Source of the DNA: Actinoplanes philippinensis
Lineage (GTDB): Bacteria; Actinomycetota; Actinomycetes; Mycobacteriales; Micromonosporaceae
Direction of reading: 5' to 3'
DNA length: 64,000 nt
NCBI RefSeq assembly: GCF_900113015.1
Contig: NZ_FONV01000012.1
Location: forward strand, 124,001 to 188,000
This document shows positions 1 to 9,890 of this stretch, in pieces; within the stretch, counting starts at the first letter, position 1; each line of letters opens with the position of its first letter. The notes beneath the pieces were generated by a model that was not told where the DNA came from, did not search any database, and saw nothing but the letters and a program-made list of their open reading frames with translations. Made by a program: the position numbers and the translations under genes.

Positions 1-2
1 CC

Positions 3-455
3 CCGGCCGTGGCCGTATTGACCGATTCCATCGCCGTGCCGCCGTCGGTGCCCGCTGGGGCCGCTCCTGCTGACGTGCTGCCGTCGGTGCCTGCCGGGAT
101 GTCACCCTCCGCCTTTTTCCCGGCGGTTGCCGGGCGGACTGTGGATGGAGCGCCATTGTGGACAACTTCGGGGCCGGTGCGGGTGCTGGGCGGAGAATCG
201 GAGACGGTGCTGCTGCTGACGCCGGAGAACATGCTGAGGGGGGTGGATGTCCGGACCGGGGATTTGAAGTATTCGATGCCGCTGCGTTTCTGGCCGGACA
301 GGGAGGACACCCTCGACTGGAAGCCTGGGCTCTACCAGGTGACCGATGGCTTCCTCGCCATCGAACGCCTCAACCCGGATGCGCCGGATGATCCGGAGTC
401 CCCGATCTACTACCTCGCGACGGATGCGGTTCTGCTGATCGCGCTTCCCGACTGA
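3..455 (+). CDS. C-terminal part of a PQQ-like beta-propeller protein (5' partial)
   Basis: The reading frame is open to the left edge of the window, so this is probably the 3' part of a longer gene. The visible residues after a Pro/Ala-rich stretch (PLWTTSGPV, then GVDVRTGDLKYSMPL) look like PQQ-type propeller blades, in which a value is compared with a cached parameter and ends in a short Leu/Asp tail. Three other proteins with similar blades lie in the next 18 kb. An internal start at 9 (GTG) is formally possible but would give a protein beginning in low-complexity sequence. Function unknown; probably extracytoplasmic or regulatory by analogy only. Confidence 0.5.
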   Translation, partial: PAVAVLTDSIAVPPSVPAGAAPADVLPSVPAGMSPSAFFPAVAGRTVDGAPLWTTSGPVRVLGGESETVLLLTPENMLRGVDVRTGDLKYSMPLRFWPDREDTLDWKPGLYQVTDGFLAIERLNPDAPDDPESPIYYLATDAVLLIALPD

Positions 456-469
456 GGCTCGCGCCCGGC

Positions 470-705
470 TCGAAGCCGCTAGGGACCAAGGACAGCGACC
501 GACACGGTGGCGTGGGGTGGCGCGCGGTGGCGGGGTGCCCGGTGGCGGGGTGCCGTGGTGCCCGGTGGCGCGGGGCGGCGCGGCTCGCGGTGGAGGGGTG
601 CCGTGGTGCCCGGTGGCGTGGCGCGTGGCGTGGTTGCGCGAGGCCGGGGTGGGGCTGCGTGGGAATCGCGGCGGGGAGGACGCCGCGACTCGCCACGAGG
701 GTTGG
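470..705. repeat. G-rich imperfect repeat tract between genes
   Basis: This intergenic stretch is made of short GGTGGCG-like units. A 24-base unit beginning GGGGTGCCGTGGTGCC occurs at 547-570 and again at 595-618, with shorter partial copies between. I see no convincing gene here; the frames that stay open in it give only Arg/Gly/Pro-rich shadow sequences. Confidence 0.55.
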
Positions 706-1785
706 TCAGGTGAGGGCGGCCTCGGCGGTGGCCAGGAAGAGGTCGTTCTCTTCCGGGGTGCCGATGGTGACCCGGACGCCCTCCGGGTGGAAGCCGCGCA
801 CGATCACGCCTCGGCTCTCGCAAGCGGCGGCGAAGCCGGCCGTCCGGTCGCCGAGGGGGAGCCAGACGAAGTTGGCCTGGCTGTCCGGGACGTCGAGGGA
901 GAGCTTGCGCAACGACTCGGTGACGCGGGAGCGCTCCGCCACGACGAGGGCGCAGCGGCGGTGTACCTCCGGCTCCTGGTCGAGGGCGGCGAGCGCCGCG
1001 GCCTGGGCGACCAGGCTGGTGGAGAAGGGGGTGACGACCTTGCGGACGGCGGCGGCGACCTCGGGCTGGGCGACCAGATAGCCCATCCGCAGGCCGGCCA
1101 GGCCCCACGCCTTGCTCATGGTGCGGAGGACCACGACGTTCGGCCGGTCGCCGTAGGTGTCGACGCCGTCCGGTACGGCGGGGTCGGTGACGAACTCCCG
1201 GTACGCCTCGTCGAGCACCACCAGCACGTCGGACGGGACGTCGGCGAGGAAGCGGTCGAGTTCGGCCTTGCGCAGGAACGTGCCGGTCGGGTTGTTCGGG
1301 TTGCAGACGAAGACGAGCCGGGTCTGGTCGGTGATGGCGGCGGCGATGGCGGCCAGGTCGTGTCCGTGCTCGGCGGTGTTCGGCACGCGCACGCTGGTGG
1401 CGCCCGCCCCGGCGGCGATGATCGGGTACGCCTCGAAGGACCGCCACGAGTAGACGACCTCGTCACCCGGCAGGCAGGTGGCCTTGACCAGGGTCTCGGC
1501 CAGCGCCACCGAGCCGCAGCCGGTGACCACCCGCGCCGGGTCGACGCCGAGCCGGCCGCCGATGCGGTCGCGCAGCTCGACGACACCCATGTCGGGGTAG
1601 CGGTGCACGGCCCGGACCGCCTCGGTGACGGCCTCGACCACTCCGGGCAACGGACCGTACGGCACCTCGTTGCTGGCGAGCTTGACCGCCTCGGCGATGC
1701 CCAGCTCGCGGGCCAGGTCGGCGACGTTGCGGCCGGGCACGTAGGCGGGCAGCGCATCCAGGTCGGCGCGGGTCAGGCGGGTCAT
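706..1785 (-). CDS. pat: Histidinol-phosphate / aromatic amino acid aminotransferase (HisC/Pat family)
   Basis: PLP-dependent fold-type I aminotransferase of 359 residues, the usual length for HisC and the actinobacterial aromatic aminotransferase Pat. Family marks visible: LASNEVPYGP near the N-terminus, the NPNNPTGT motif, the VVLDEAYREF segment, and the PLP-lysine motif SKAWGLAGLRMGY. The C-terminal region has the RGFHPEGVRVTIG substrate-carboxylate segment. It would transaminate histidinol phosphate or aromatic 2-oxoacids in the cytoplasm; sequence alone does not separate the two, but a stand-alone copy outside a his operon favours Pat. Its ATG overlaps the stop of the upstream RDD gene (ATGA), so the two are probably cotranslated. 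Confidence 0.9.
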   Translation of the reverse strand: MTRLTRADLDALPAYVPGRNVADLARELGIAEAVKLASNEVPYGPLPGVVEAVTEAVRAVHRYPDMGVVELRDRIGGRLGVDPARVVTGCGSVALAETLVKATCLPGDEVVYSWRSFEAYPIIAAGAGATSVRVPNTAEHGHDLAAIAAAITDQTRLVFVCNPNNPTGTFLRKAELDRFLADVPSDVLVVLDEAYREFVTDPAVPDGVDTYGDRPNVVVLRTMSKAWGLAGLRMGYLVAQPEVAAAVRKVVTPFSTSLVAQAAALAALDQEPEVHRRCALVVAERSRVTESLRKLSLDVPDSQANFVWLPLGDRTAGFAAACESRGVIVRGFHPEGVRVTIGTPEENDLFLATAEAALT

Positions 1786-2939
1786 CGGGATCCTCCGGGT
1801 TCGATGGTCGGTGGCACGCCACCCGCGGGCACGTCGACGACGACGGTGGCCGCCGATTTGTCATACCAGGCCTGGCGCAGGCGGGGGTCGAAGACGGGTG
1901 ACAGCGCATACAGCAGCTGGACGATCAAGCCGACACCGCACGACCAGAAGAGGGTCCACATGCCGAGCCAGGCCCACCGGGTGAAGGCCCGCCCGAAGCC
2001 GAGCTGGCCGGTCTTCTCCACCGGGACGACCTTGATGCCCATCAGCCGTTTGCCGAGGGTCTGGCCGCTGTTGCCGATCGCCGGCGCCTCGTAGGCCAGC
2101 CAGAGCAGCGTGGCGATGATCATGATCGCGATGCTCAGCATCTGCATCCGCGGGGTGCCCTGCCGGGCCACCGGCACGGTCGTCCCGTTCGCCGCCTGCT
2201 CCATGATGTTCCGGAAGATCGGAATGAAGTCCTGCAGGTACAGATACACGAAGTAGCCGTTCACCACGGCGTTGAGCAGCAGCACCGCGACGATGTCGAC
2301 GAGCCGGGCGGTGAGCCGCTTGCCGAGCCCGGCCAGTGCCATGCCGTGCGGCCGGACCTCGGGCATGGGGAACGGATACGGATAGGGGTAGGCGGGCGCG
2401 TGGCCCTTGGCGGCCATGCCGGGCGGCGCCTGCCAGCCGGGAGGCGGCTGCATGCCAGGTGGCGGCTGCATGCCAGGTGGCGGCTGCATGCCAGGTGGCG
2501 GCTGCATGCCAGGTGGCGGCTGCATGCCAGGTGGCGGCTGCCAGCCGGGCGGTGGTTGCCAGCCGGGCGGCGGCGGGGGCTGCGGCGCCCACCCCGGCGG
2601 TGGCCCCGGCACCGGGCCGGACGCCGGAGCAGCCGGGCCGCCGGGAGACGACGGCGGCGCGCCCCAGCCGGGCGGTGGGCCGGGCAACGGCTGGGCCGGC
2701 GGCGCGCCCCAGCCGGGCGGGGGCTGGCCCCACGCCGGCGGCGCGACAGCGGTGCCGGTCGGGATGGTGGGTTGCGAGGACGGATCCGGCGCGGGGGGCT
2801 CCGGCTCGGCCGCGGGCGGGCCGTCCGGCGGGACGGCGTCCGCCGGGATGGCTTTGCCCAGCCAGCCCTCACCGTCCCAATAGCGCTGGGTACTGGTGTC
2901 GGCCGGGTCCTTGTACCAACCCGCGGGAACGGAACTCAT
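1782..2939 (-). CDS. DUF2510 / proline-rich / RDD-family membrane protein
   Basis: Begins MSSVPAGWYKDPADTSTQRYWDGEGW, a DUF2510 tryptophan motif (shown here only as landmark residues W8, Y21, W22). It continues with a roughly 150-residue Pro/Gly-rich linker and ends in an RDD domain (about residues 190-370) with membrane helices and the family motif GQTLGKRLMGIKVV. The linker contains five perfect PPPGMQ hexapeptides. The start at 2939 is chosen over upstream in-frame codons because the DUF2510 motif starts there and a TAAAGG element lies just upstream. RDD proteins have been linked to ion transport or small-molecule export, but no function can be assigned here. Confidence 0.85.
   Translation of the reverse strand: MSSVPAGWYKDPADTSTQRYWDGEGWLGKAIPADAVPPDGPPAAEPEPPAPDPSSQPTIPTGTAVAPPAWGQPPPGWGAPPAQPLPGPPPGWGAPPSSPGGPAAPASGPVPGPPPGWAPQPPPPPGWQPPPGWQPPPGMQPPPGMQPPPGMQPPPGMQPPPGMQPPPGWQAPPGMAAKGHAPAYPYPYPFPMPEVRPHGMALAGLGKRLTARLVDIVAVLLLNAVVNGYFVYLYLQDFIPIFRNIMEQAANGTTVPVARQGTPRMQMLSIAIMIIATLLWLAYEAPAIGNSGQTLGKRLMGIKVVPVEKTGQLGFGRAFTRWAWLGMWTLFWSCGVGLIVQLLYALSPVFDPRLRQAWYDKSAATVVVDVPAGGVPPTIEPGGSR
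2443..2532. repeat. Five perfect 18-bp tandem repeats (coding, PPPGMQ)
   Basis: The 18-base unit GGCGGCTGCATGCCAGGT is repeated five times without a single difference from 2443 to 2532, then decays into a variant unit (GGCGGCTGCCAGCCGGGC). It lies inside the RDD gene and encodes Pro-Pro-Pro-Gly-Met-Gln on the minus strand. Perfect identity at synonymous sites suggests recent expansion by slippage or recombination. Confidence 0.95.
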
Positions 2940-3100
2940 GCGCAAACCTTTACCACGACAGCCTGACACTTCCCTGCGGAGCGATCGCCCGCCTGCGCAC
3001 AGTGTCCCAGGTGGCCTGACAGTGACGCAGCGCACGGCCATGAGCAACCCTTCCGATCGTCGCTGGGCAACGTGCGCAATCGGTGCGGTAGGTTCCGGGC

Positions 3101-3586
3101 GTGGGTGAGCAGACTGTCCAGCTCGACGCGCTTGACGCGCGCCTGATCGCCATGCTGGCGGCCGAGCCGCGGATCGGTGTGCTGGAACTCTCCCGCCGGC
3201 TCGCCGTGGCGCGCGGCACGGTCCAGGCCCGGCTGGACAAGCTGATCGCGCGGGGCGCGATCAAGGGCTTCGGCCCCGAGGTGTCACCGGAGGCGATCGG
3301 GTTCGGCGTGATGAGTTTCGTGACGCTGGAGATCAGTCAGCGGTACGGGCACGACGCCGTCGCCGGTCACCTGGCGGAGATCCCCGAGGTCCTGGAGGCG
3401 CACACGATCACCGGCAGCGGGGACATCCTGTGCCGGATCGTGGCCCGGTCGAACGCGGACCTGCAGCGGGTGATCGATCAGATCGTCGGCTACGAGGGCA
3501 TCGTGCGGGCGCACACGATCATCGCGCTGGCGGAGTTGATCCCGTACCGGACGGTGCCCCTGGTCAGGTCGGCAAGTCAGGCATAG
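3101..3586 (+). CDS. Lrp/AsnC-family transcriptional regulator
   Basis: 161 residues: an N-terminal AsnC winged helix-turn-helix (about 5-55, LDARLIAMLAAEPRIGVLELSRRLAVARGTVQARLDKL as landmark region) followed by an alpha-beta RAM/ACT-like effector domain (about 70-150, with HTITGSGDILCRI and EGIVRAHT). GTG start. It is divergent from the RDD-aminotransferase pair, and a link to amino-acid metabolism is likely from family and neighbourhood. Lrp-type proteins usually bind amino acids and form octamers on DNA. The ligand is not predictable from the sequence. Confidence 0.9.
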   Translation: MGEQTVQLDALDARLIAMLAAEPRIGVLELSRRLAVARGTVQARLDKLIARGAIKGFGPEVSPEAIGFGVMSFVTLEISQRYGHDAVAGHLAEIPEVLEAHTITGSGDILCRIVARSNADLQRVIDQIVGYEGIVRAHTIIALAELIPYRTVPLVRSASQA

Positions 3587-3648
3587 CGTGACGACACGGA
3601 CTTTCCGCGCTCGGCCTCTCCGGGATCGAAGGTCATTACCCTGCCGAC

Positions 3649-4941
3649 ATGGCCTCGGGAGGCGGTTCCTGGAAGGGACTCTGGGTGGTCACCGTCGCCG
3701 CGGTGGCTCTCACCGTGCTGGCCACGACCCACACCTGGAATCCGTTCCCCCAGCTCTGGTCCTGGATCACCACGAGCGGGCCGGTCGCGCCGGGCACCCG
3801 ATGGCAGCAGTCGCTCGGCGGCACCCCGCAGAGCGTGTCCATCGCCGGTGAGGCGGTGATCGTCGAGTACCGGACATCGGTCGAGGCGTACGGCCTGACC
3901 GCCGCGGTGAAGCTGTGGTCGTCGGACGCCGACTGGGCCGCGGTCGCCGGCAAGGGCGCCAACTCGGTGGTGGTGACCGGCCGGCTGCTGACCAAGGGCT
4001 ACCAGGTCCTCGATCCGTCCACCGGCGCGGTGCGGCGCGCCGACACCGCGGCCTCGGCGGTCTGGACATACCAGGACGCGATCGTGGACCTGAGCTGCGG
4101 CGGGGGCGACTCCTGCCGGCTGACCGCCTGGGATCCGCGGGCCGGCACCCAGTTGTGGAGCGTCGCCACCGGCAGCATCGGGTTCGTCCTGGACGCGGCG
4201 AACCCGGATCTGCCGGACACCCGCCGCCTGGTGTCCGGTGCGGTGGACGACGACGTGGCCGGGCCGCCGGCGCTGCCGGGGCTGATCGGGCTGCCGCACG
4301 ACGGCGAGGTCCGGGTGATCGACACGGCCACCGGGCGGCTGGTGCAGACCGTGCGCCCGGCCCGGGACCAGCGGATCGTGGTGGTCGGCGGCCGGGTGCT
4401 CACGGTCACCGGCACGGCTCGCGACGGCACCTGCTACTACGGCGTGGTGGGCGGCAGCCCCGCCGGCGAGGTGGTGTGGCGGCGCGACGGCCTGAACCTG
4501 CGGACCGCGGACAACGGCTCCGCCTGTGAGCAGGACCAGGACCCGGCGGGCGGCTACAACGTGGTGCTCGGCGTCGACCCGTACGGCCGCGAGGTCCTGA
4601 TCAACGGCTATGACGGGCGGAACCTCTGGTACGGCGACAAGGAGTCCACGGTGCTCGCCGTCGACGACGCGTACGCGGTGATCCGTAAGGGCGCGTCGAT
4701 CCGGGGATTCTCGTTCACCAAGGACAAGAACGTGTGGCGGCAGGACGATCGTCCGGATGCCGGGGCGGCGCTCACCCCGTACGCCGCGATCGTGGCCTCC
4801 GAGGGACGGGTGACGGCTCTCAGCGTCAGCAGTGGCACGGTTCGTGCTGACGTGCGTACCGATGCGAAGGTTTTCACGGTGGGCCCGGACGGCCTGATCC
4901 TGGTCGCCGGCCGGGATATGGCCTATCTGCCGTTCTCCTGA
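3649..4941 (+). CDS. Membrane-anchored PQQ-like beta-propeller protein
   Basis: 430 residues with one N-terminal membrane helix (about 9-25, LWVVTVAAVALTVLATT) and a long extracellular part of WD/PQQ-like blades. Blade motifs include AYGLTAAVKLWSSDADW, LTAWDPRAGTQLWSVATG and VIDTATGRLVQTVRP. Two close Cys pairs (LSCGGGDSC, GTCYYG) suggest an oxidising location. No catalytic residues of quinoprotein dehydrogenases are seen, so it is more likely a scaffold or sensor. It is one of four such proteins in the first 18 kb. Confidence 0.75.
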   Translation: MASGGGSWKGLWVVTVAAVALTVLATTHTWNPFPQLWSWITTSGPVAPGTRWQQSLGGTPQSVSIAGEAVIVEYRTSVEAYGLTAAVKLWSSDADWAAVAGKGANSVVVTGRLLTKGYQVLDPSTGAVRRADTAASAVWTYQDAIVDLSCGGGDSCRLTAWDPRAGTQLWSVATGSIGFVLDAANPDLPDTRRLVSGAVDDDVAGPPALPGLIGLPHDGEVRVIDTATGRLVQTVRPARDQRIVVVGGRVLTVTGTARDGTCYYGVVGGSPAGEVVWRRDGLNLRTADNGSACEQDQDPAGGYNVVLGVDPYGREVLINGYDGRNLWYGDKESTVLAVDDAYAVIRKGASIRGFSFTKDKNVWRQDDRPDAGAALTPYAAIVASEGRVTALSVSSGTVRADVRTDAKVFTVGPDGLILVAGRDMAYLPFS

Positions 4942-5000
4942 CGCGGAGCGGCGGGGACGGGTTCGCGTCGCGCCGCCTCGCTGGCCTAATCTTTCGGTTC

Positions 5001-6650
<1,650 letters not shown>

Positions 6651-6665
<15 letters not shown>

Positions 6666-6726
6666 ACGCATGGGCCGCGGCTGAACGCATCGGCCGCCGC
6701 CGGACGGATCGGCCGTTGCGGAACGG
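6651..6726. repeat. Four 19-bp tandem repeats filling the fumA 3' junction
   Basis: Four adjacent 19-base units (6651-6669, 6670-6688, 6689-6707, 6708-6726), all close to ATCGGCCGCCGCTGAACGC. The first contains the last codons and TGA of fumA; the last ends exactly before the stop codon of the convergent lipoprotein gene at 6727. Units 1 and 2 are nearly identical; units 3 and 4 diverge at the 3' half. Confidence 0.85.
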
Positions 6727-7329
6727 CTAGCCCACGGACGCTGACGGGGCCGCCGAGACGGGCGGTCCCGACGGCGCGGCCGAGGGGGACTCCACGGCGC
6801 GGGTGACGCCGCAGTAACCGGCGAGCGGGCTGATCCACTCGCTGATCTGGTTCTTCAGGGAGCCGTCCAGATCCTTGGTGCTCTTGATCTCCTCGATGTA
6901 GTCGAGGTCCTTGGCGCTCCCCTCGATCCGCTGCGCCGAGGTGGCGGCCGCCGTCTTGAGCTCGGGGTCCTCCGCGTTCGTGGTCTCCTTGCGGATCTGC
7001 GTGGCGACCGCCTTCAGTTCGGTGGCGGCCTGCTTCTCCGCCTTGTCCGCGTCGGCGGTCTCCTTCGCCTCCTTGTGGGCGATCATCTTGCCGAGCGCTT
7101 CGCCGAAGTCGCCGAACTCGGTGGTGAACACCTTGTCCAGGCGCTCGCAGATCTGGATGGTCTCGGCGGTGTAGTCCGGTGTGGGGGACGGGACGGGCAC
7201 CGCGGGCACCGAGGCGGCGGGAGTGGTGACGGCCGGCGCCGCGTTGTCCTCGTTCTTCGCGTCGTCGCTGCAGGCGGCGCTGGTGACCAGCACACCGCCC
7301 GCGAGCAGGGCCAGGATGGCGCGTCGCAT
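6727..7329 (-). CDS. Secreted lipoprotein of unknown function
   Basis: 200 residues from the ATG at 7329. Signal peptide with lipobox LVTSAAC, lipidated Cys20 expected, followed by an acidic and Thr/Pro-rich linker. The remainder is helical and rich in Lys/Glu/Ala (about 55-165), plausibly a coiled-coil or four-helix bundle, with an internal Cys (ICERL) and a second one near the end (GYCGVTRA). It ends in a Pro/Ser/Ala tail. I do not recognise a family. The longer in-frame reading back to 7608 lacks a signal peptide at its start and is rejected. Confidence 0.75.
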   Translation of the reverse strand: MRRAILALLAGGVLVTSAACSDDAKNEDNAAPAVTTPAASVPAVPVPSPTPDYTAETIQICERLDKVFTTEFGDFGEALGKMIAHKEAKETADADKAEKQAATELKAVATQIRKETTNAEDPELKTAAATSAQRIEGSAKDLDYIEEIKSTKDLDGSLKNQISEWISPLAGYCGVTRAVESPSAAPSGPPVSAAPSASVG

Positions 7330-7644
7330 CGGGGAGTCCTCTTCGTCGGGGTCATCCAAACTCAGCCGACGGTACGTAACGAAGCCAGCGTCGTCCAACT
7401 CTGAGTGATCACTGAAGTACGAACAGCCCGTTGCGGCTGGGCCGCCTCGCCACTCTCTGGGGGCGCTCCGGGAAGCATCGCGGCGAGACGGCGCTGGGGA
7501 GAAGGGTGCCGTAGGCCGCTGTCGATTCACTGTCGATCCGCTCTTGAGGCTCTCGGTACGCTTCGGGCGCGAGCGCACAGGACGGGGATGGCTACTTTGC
7601 GCTACCACATACTATGAACACTCTCCGTAACGATAGAAGGACGT
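7330..7644. other. Intergenic stretch, no gene seen
   Basis: About 315 bases between the divergent lipoprotein gene and the AfsR-like remnant. A short duplicated element, CTGTCGATTCA/CTGTCGATCCG, lies around 7519-7540. No convincing coding frame, tRNA or terminator is visible. It may hold the lipoprotein promoter. Confidence 0.5.
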
Positions 7645-8480
7645 TTGGTAGTGGCGACGGCTGGGCGTGATCGGATCGTGCTGGCGACGGCCGGCGGGAC
7701 GGAGGCCGCGCGGGCGGCGTACCGGGAGGCTCTCGACCTGTGGCGCGGTCCGGCGTGCGCGGAGATCGACGCGCCGGCCGAGTTCCGCCAGGCCCGCGAC
7801 GTGCTGCGGTGGTGGCCGTCCTGGACGGGATGGCCGGTAGCGGCAAGACGACCCTGGCGCTGCACGTCGCGACGCTGATCGGCGACCGGTTGCCGGACGG
7901 GCACCTCTTCGTCGACCTGCAGGGTCGACCACCCCGGGCAGCCTGGCCCTGGTCACCGGCCGGCGGCGGCTCGCCGGGCTGGACGGCATCCAGCTGGAGT
8001 CGCTGCCGGTGCTCGCGCACGACGAGGCGATGGCGATGCGGACGTCCTCGGTCGGCCTGCTCGGTACGCTCGCCGAGGTGCTGGGCCTGCTCGGCCCTGC
8101 ACAACGATCGGGCGCGGCTGTTCCGGGACGCCGGGAGGTACGCCGACGCCTGTGCCGAGCACCACCGGGCGCTGGACATCGCGGTGCGGATGCGCGACAC
8201 CCGGCACGAGTCCGAGTTCGGCCACGGCCTGGCCACCACGCTGCGCCGGGCCGGGGACGTGGCGGGCGCCCGGGAGAGGTACGAACGCTCGCTCCGGCCG
8301 GCCACGGCGGGGCGGATGGCGTACTCCATCGCTCGTGCTCTGACCGGTCTCGCCGCCTGCCTGGAGCCGGATGATCCGGAGGCGGTGAGCCTCCGGGCGC
8401 GAGCCGCGGCGCTGTTCCGGGAGATCGGGATCTCAAGCGGTCCGGCGGACGTCGAGAGAGGATGGTCCGGTGACGACTGA
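7645..8480 (+). pseudogene. Decayed AfsR/SARP-type regulator (BTAD, NB-ARC, TPR remnants)
   Basis: Pieces of an AfsR-like regulator appear in order but in changing frames. BTAD-like AAYREALDLWRGPACAEI is in the frame of 7645. An NB-ARC P-loop, VLDGMAGSGKTTLALH, is near 7820 in a second frame, followed by DGHLFVDLQGR. The later NB-ARC part, SLALVTGRRRLAGLDG, is near 7935-7985 in a third frame. TPR-like DRARLFRDAGRYADAC and AGDVAGARERYERSL are from about 8100 to 8300, back in the second frame. The N-terminal DNA-binding domain and most of the ATPase are missing. At least three frame changes and several deletions are needed, so it cannot be a working regulator. The last frame overlaps the fumC start by 11 bases. 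Confidence 0.8.
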
Positions 8481-9867
8481 CGAGAGTGGTTTCCGGATCG
8501 AACGCGACACGATGGGTGAGGTGCGGGTGCCGGCCGCCGCGCTGTGGCGGGCGCAGACGCAGCGCGCGGTGGAGAATTTCCCGGTCTCCGGCCGTGGCCT
8601 GGAGCCGTCCCACATCCGGGCGCTGGCCCGGATCAAGGGGGCCGCCGCCAGGGCGAACGCGAGTCTCGGCGTGCTGGAGAAGGATCTGGCCGAATCGATC
8701 GCGACGGCTGCCGCGCACGTGGCCGACGGTGGCTACGACGACCAGTTCCCGGTCGACGTCTTCCAGACCGGTTCGGGCACCTCGTCGAACATGAACGCCA
8801 ACGAGGTCATCGCCACCCTCGCGAGCCGTGACCTGGGCCGTCCGGTCCACCCGAACGATCACGTCAACGCCTCCCAGTCGTCGAACGACGTCTTCCCGTC
8901 CTCGATCCATCTGGCCGCCACCGAGGCGATCAGCGCCGACCTGATCCCGGCGCTCGGCCACCTGGCGGTGGCGCTGAGCGCGAAGGCCGAGGCCTTCAAG
9001 ACCGTCGTCAAGAGCGGCCGCACGCATCTCATGGACGCCACTCCGGTCACTCTGGGCCAGGAGTTCTCGGGGTACGCACGGCAGGTCACCAACGGCGTCG
9101 AGCGCCTCCGCGACACCCTGCCCCGGCTCGGTGAGCTGCCGCTCGGCGGCACCGCGGTCGGCACCGGGGTGAACACGCCGCCCGGGTTCGCCCCGGCGGT
9201 GATCCGCCTGCTGGCCGAGGAGACCGGCCTGCCGCTGACCGAGGCCCGCGACCACTTCGAGGCGCAGGGCGCGCGGGACGCGCTGGTCGAGGCGTCCGGC
9301 CAGCTCCGGGTGATCGCCGCCGGCCTCTACAAGATCGCCAACGACATCCGCTGGATGGGCTCGGGCCCGCGGGCGGGTCTGCGCGAGCTGCGCCTGCCCG
9401 ACCTGCAGCCCGGCTCGTCGATCATGCCCGGCAAGGTGAACCCGGTGGTGCCCGAGGCGGTCCGCCAGGTCGCCGCCCAGGTCATCGGCAATGACGCGAC
9501 GGTGGCCTTCGCCGGCACCCAGGGCGACTTCGAGCTCAATGTGATGCTGCCGGTGATGGCCCGCAACGTGCTGGAGTCGATCCGGCTGCTGGCCGCCGTG
9601 GCCCGGCTCTTCGCCGACCGCTGCGTCGACGGGCTGGAGGCGGACGAGGAGGTCACCCGGGCCTACGCGGAGGGGTCGCCGTCGATCGTGACCCCGCTCA
9701 ACCGCTACCTGGGTTACGACGAGGCCGCCAAGATCGCTAAGCAGGCGCTGGCCACCGGGCGGACGATCCGTGAGGTGGTGATCGAGCGCGGGCACGTGGA
9801 AAGCGGCACGCTGACCGAGGCTCAGCTCGACGAGGCGCTCGACGTGCTCCGGATGACACGTCCCTGA
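8470..9867 (+). CDS. fumC: Class II fumarate hydratase
   Basis: 465 residues of the aspartase/fumarase superfamily. Signature GSSIMPGKVNP is present, as are the substrate-site segments TGSGTSSNMNANEV, ASQSSNDVFPS and GRTHLMDATPVTLGQE. It converts fumarate and malate without a metal, in the cytosolic TCA cycle. GTG start just after the AGAGGATGG element. It lies downstream of the regulator remnant, and 23 bases before cysS, and is the stable counterpart of the class I enzyme upstream. Confidence 0.95.
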   Translation: MTTDESGFRIERDTMGEVRVPAAALWRAQTQRAVENFPVSGRGLEPSHIRALARIKGAAARANASLGVLEKDLAESIATAAAHVADGGYDDQFPVDVFQTGSGTSSNMNANEVIATLASRDLGRPVHPNDHVNASQSSNDVFPSSIHLAATEAISADLIPALGHLAVALSAKAEAFKTVVKSGRTHLMDATPVTLGQEFSGYARQVTNGVERLRDTLPRLGELPLGGTAVGTGVNTPPGFAPAVIRLLAEETGLPLTEARDHFEAQGARDALVEASGQLRVIAAGLYKIANDIRWMGSGPRAGLRELRLPDLQPGSSIMPGKVNPVVPEAVRQVAAQVIGNDATVAFAGTQGDFELNVMLPVMARNVLESIRLLAAVARLFADRCVDGLEADEEVTRAYAEGSPSIVTPLNRYLGYDEAAKIAKQALATGRTIREVVIERGHVESGTLTEAQLDEALDVLRMTRP

Positions 9868-9890
9868 AGTCAGGCCGGTACCCTTGTACG

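Noticed and set aside
7612..9795. Long minus-strand frame of 727 codons across fumC
   Set aside because: It is antisense to the well-conserved fumC and has Arg/Gly/His-rich shadow composition without family marks.
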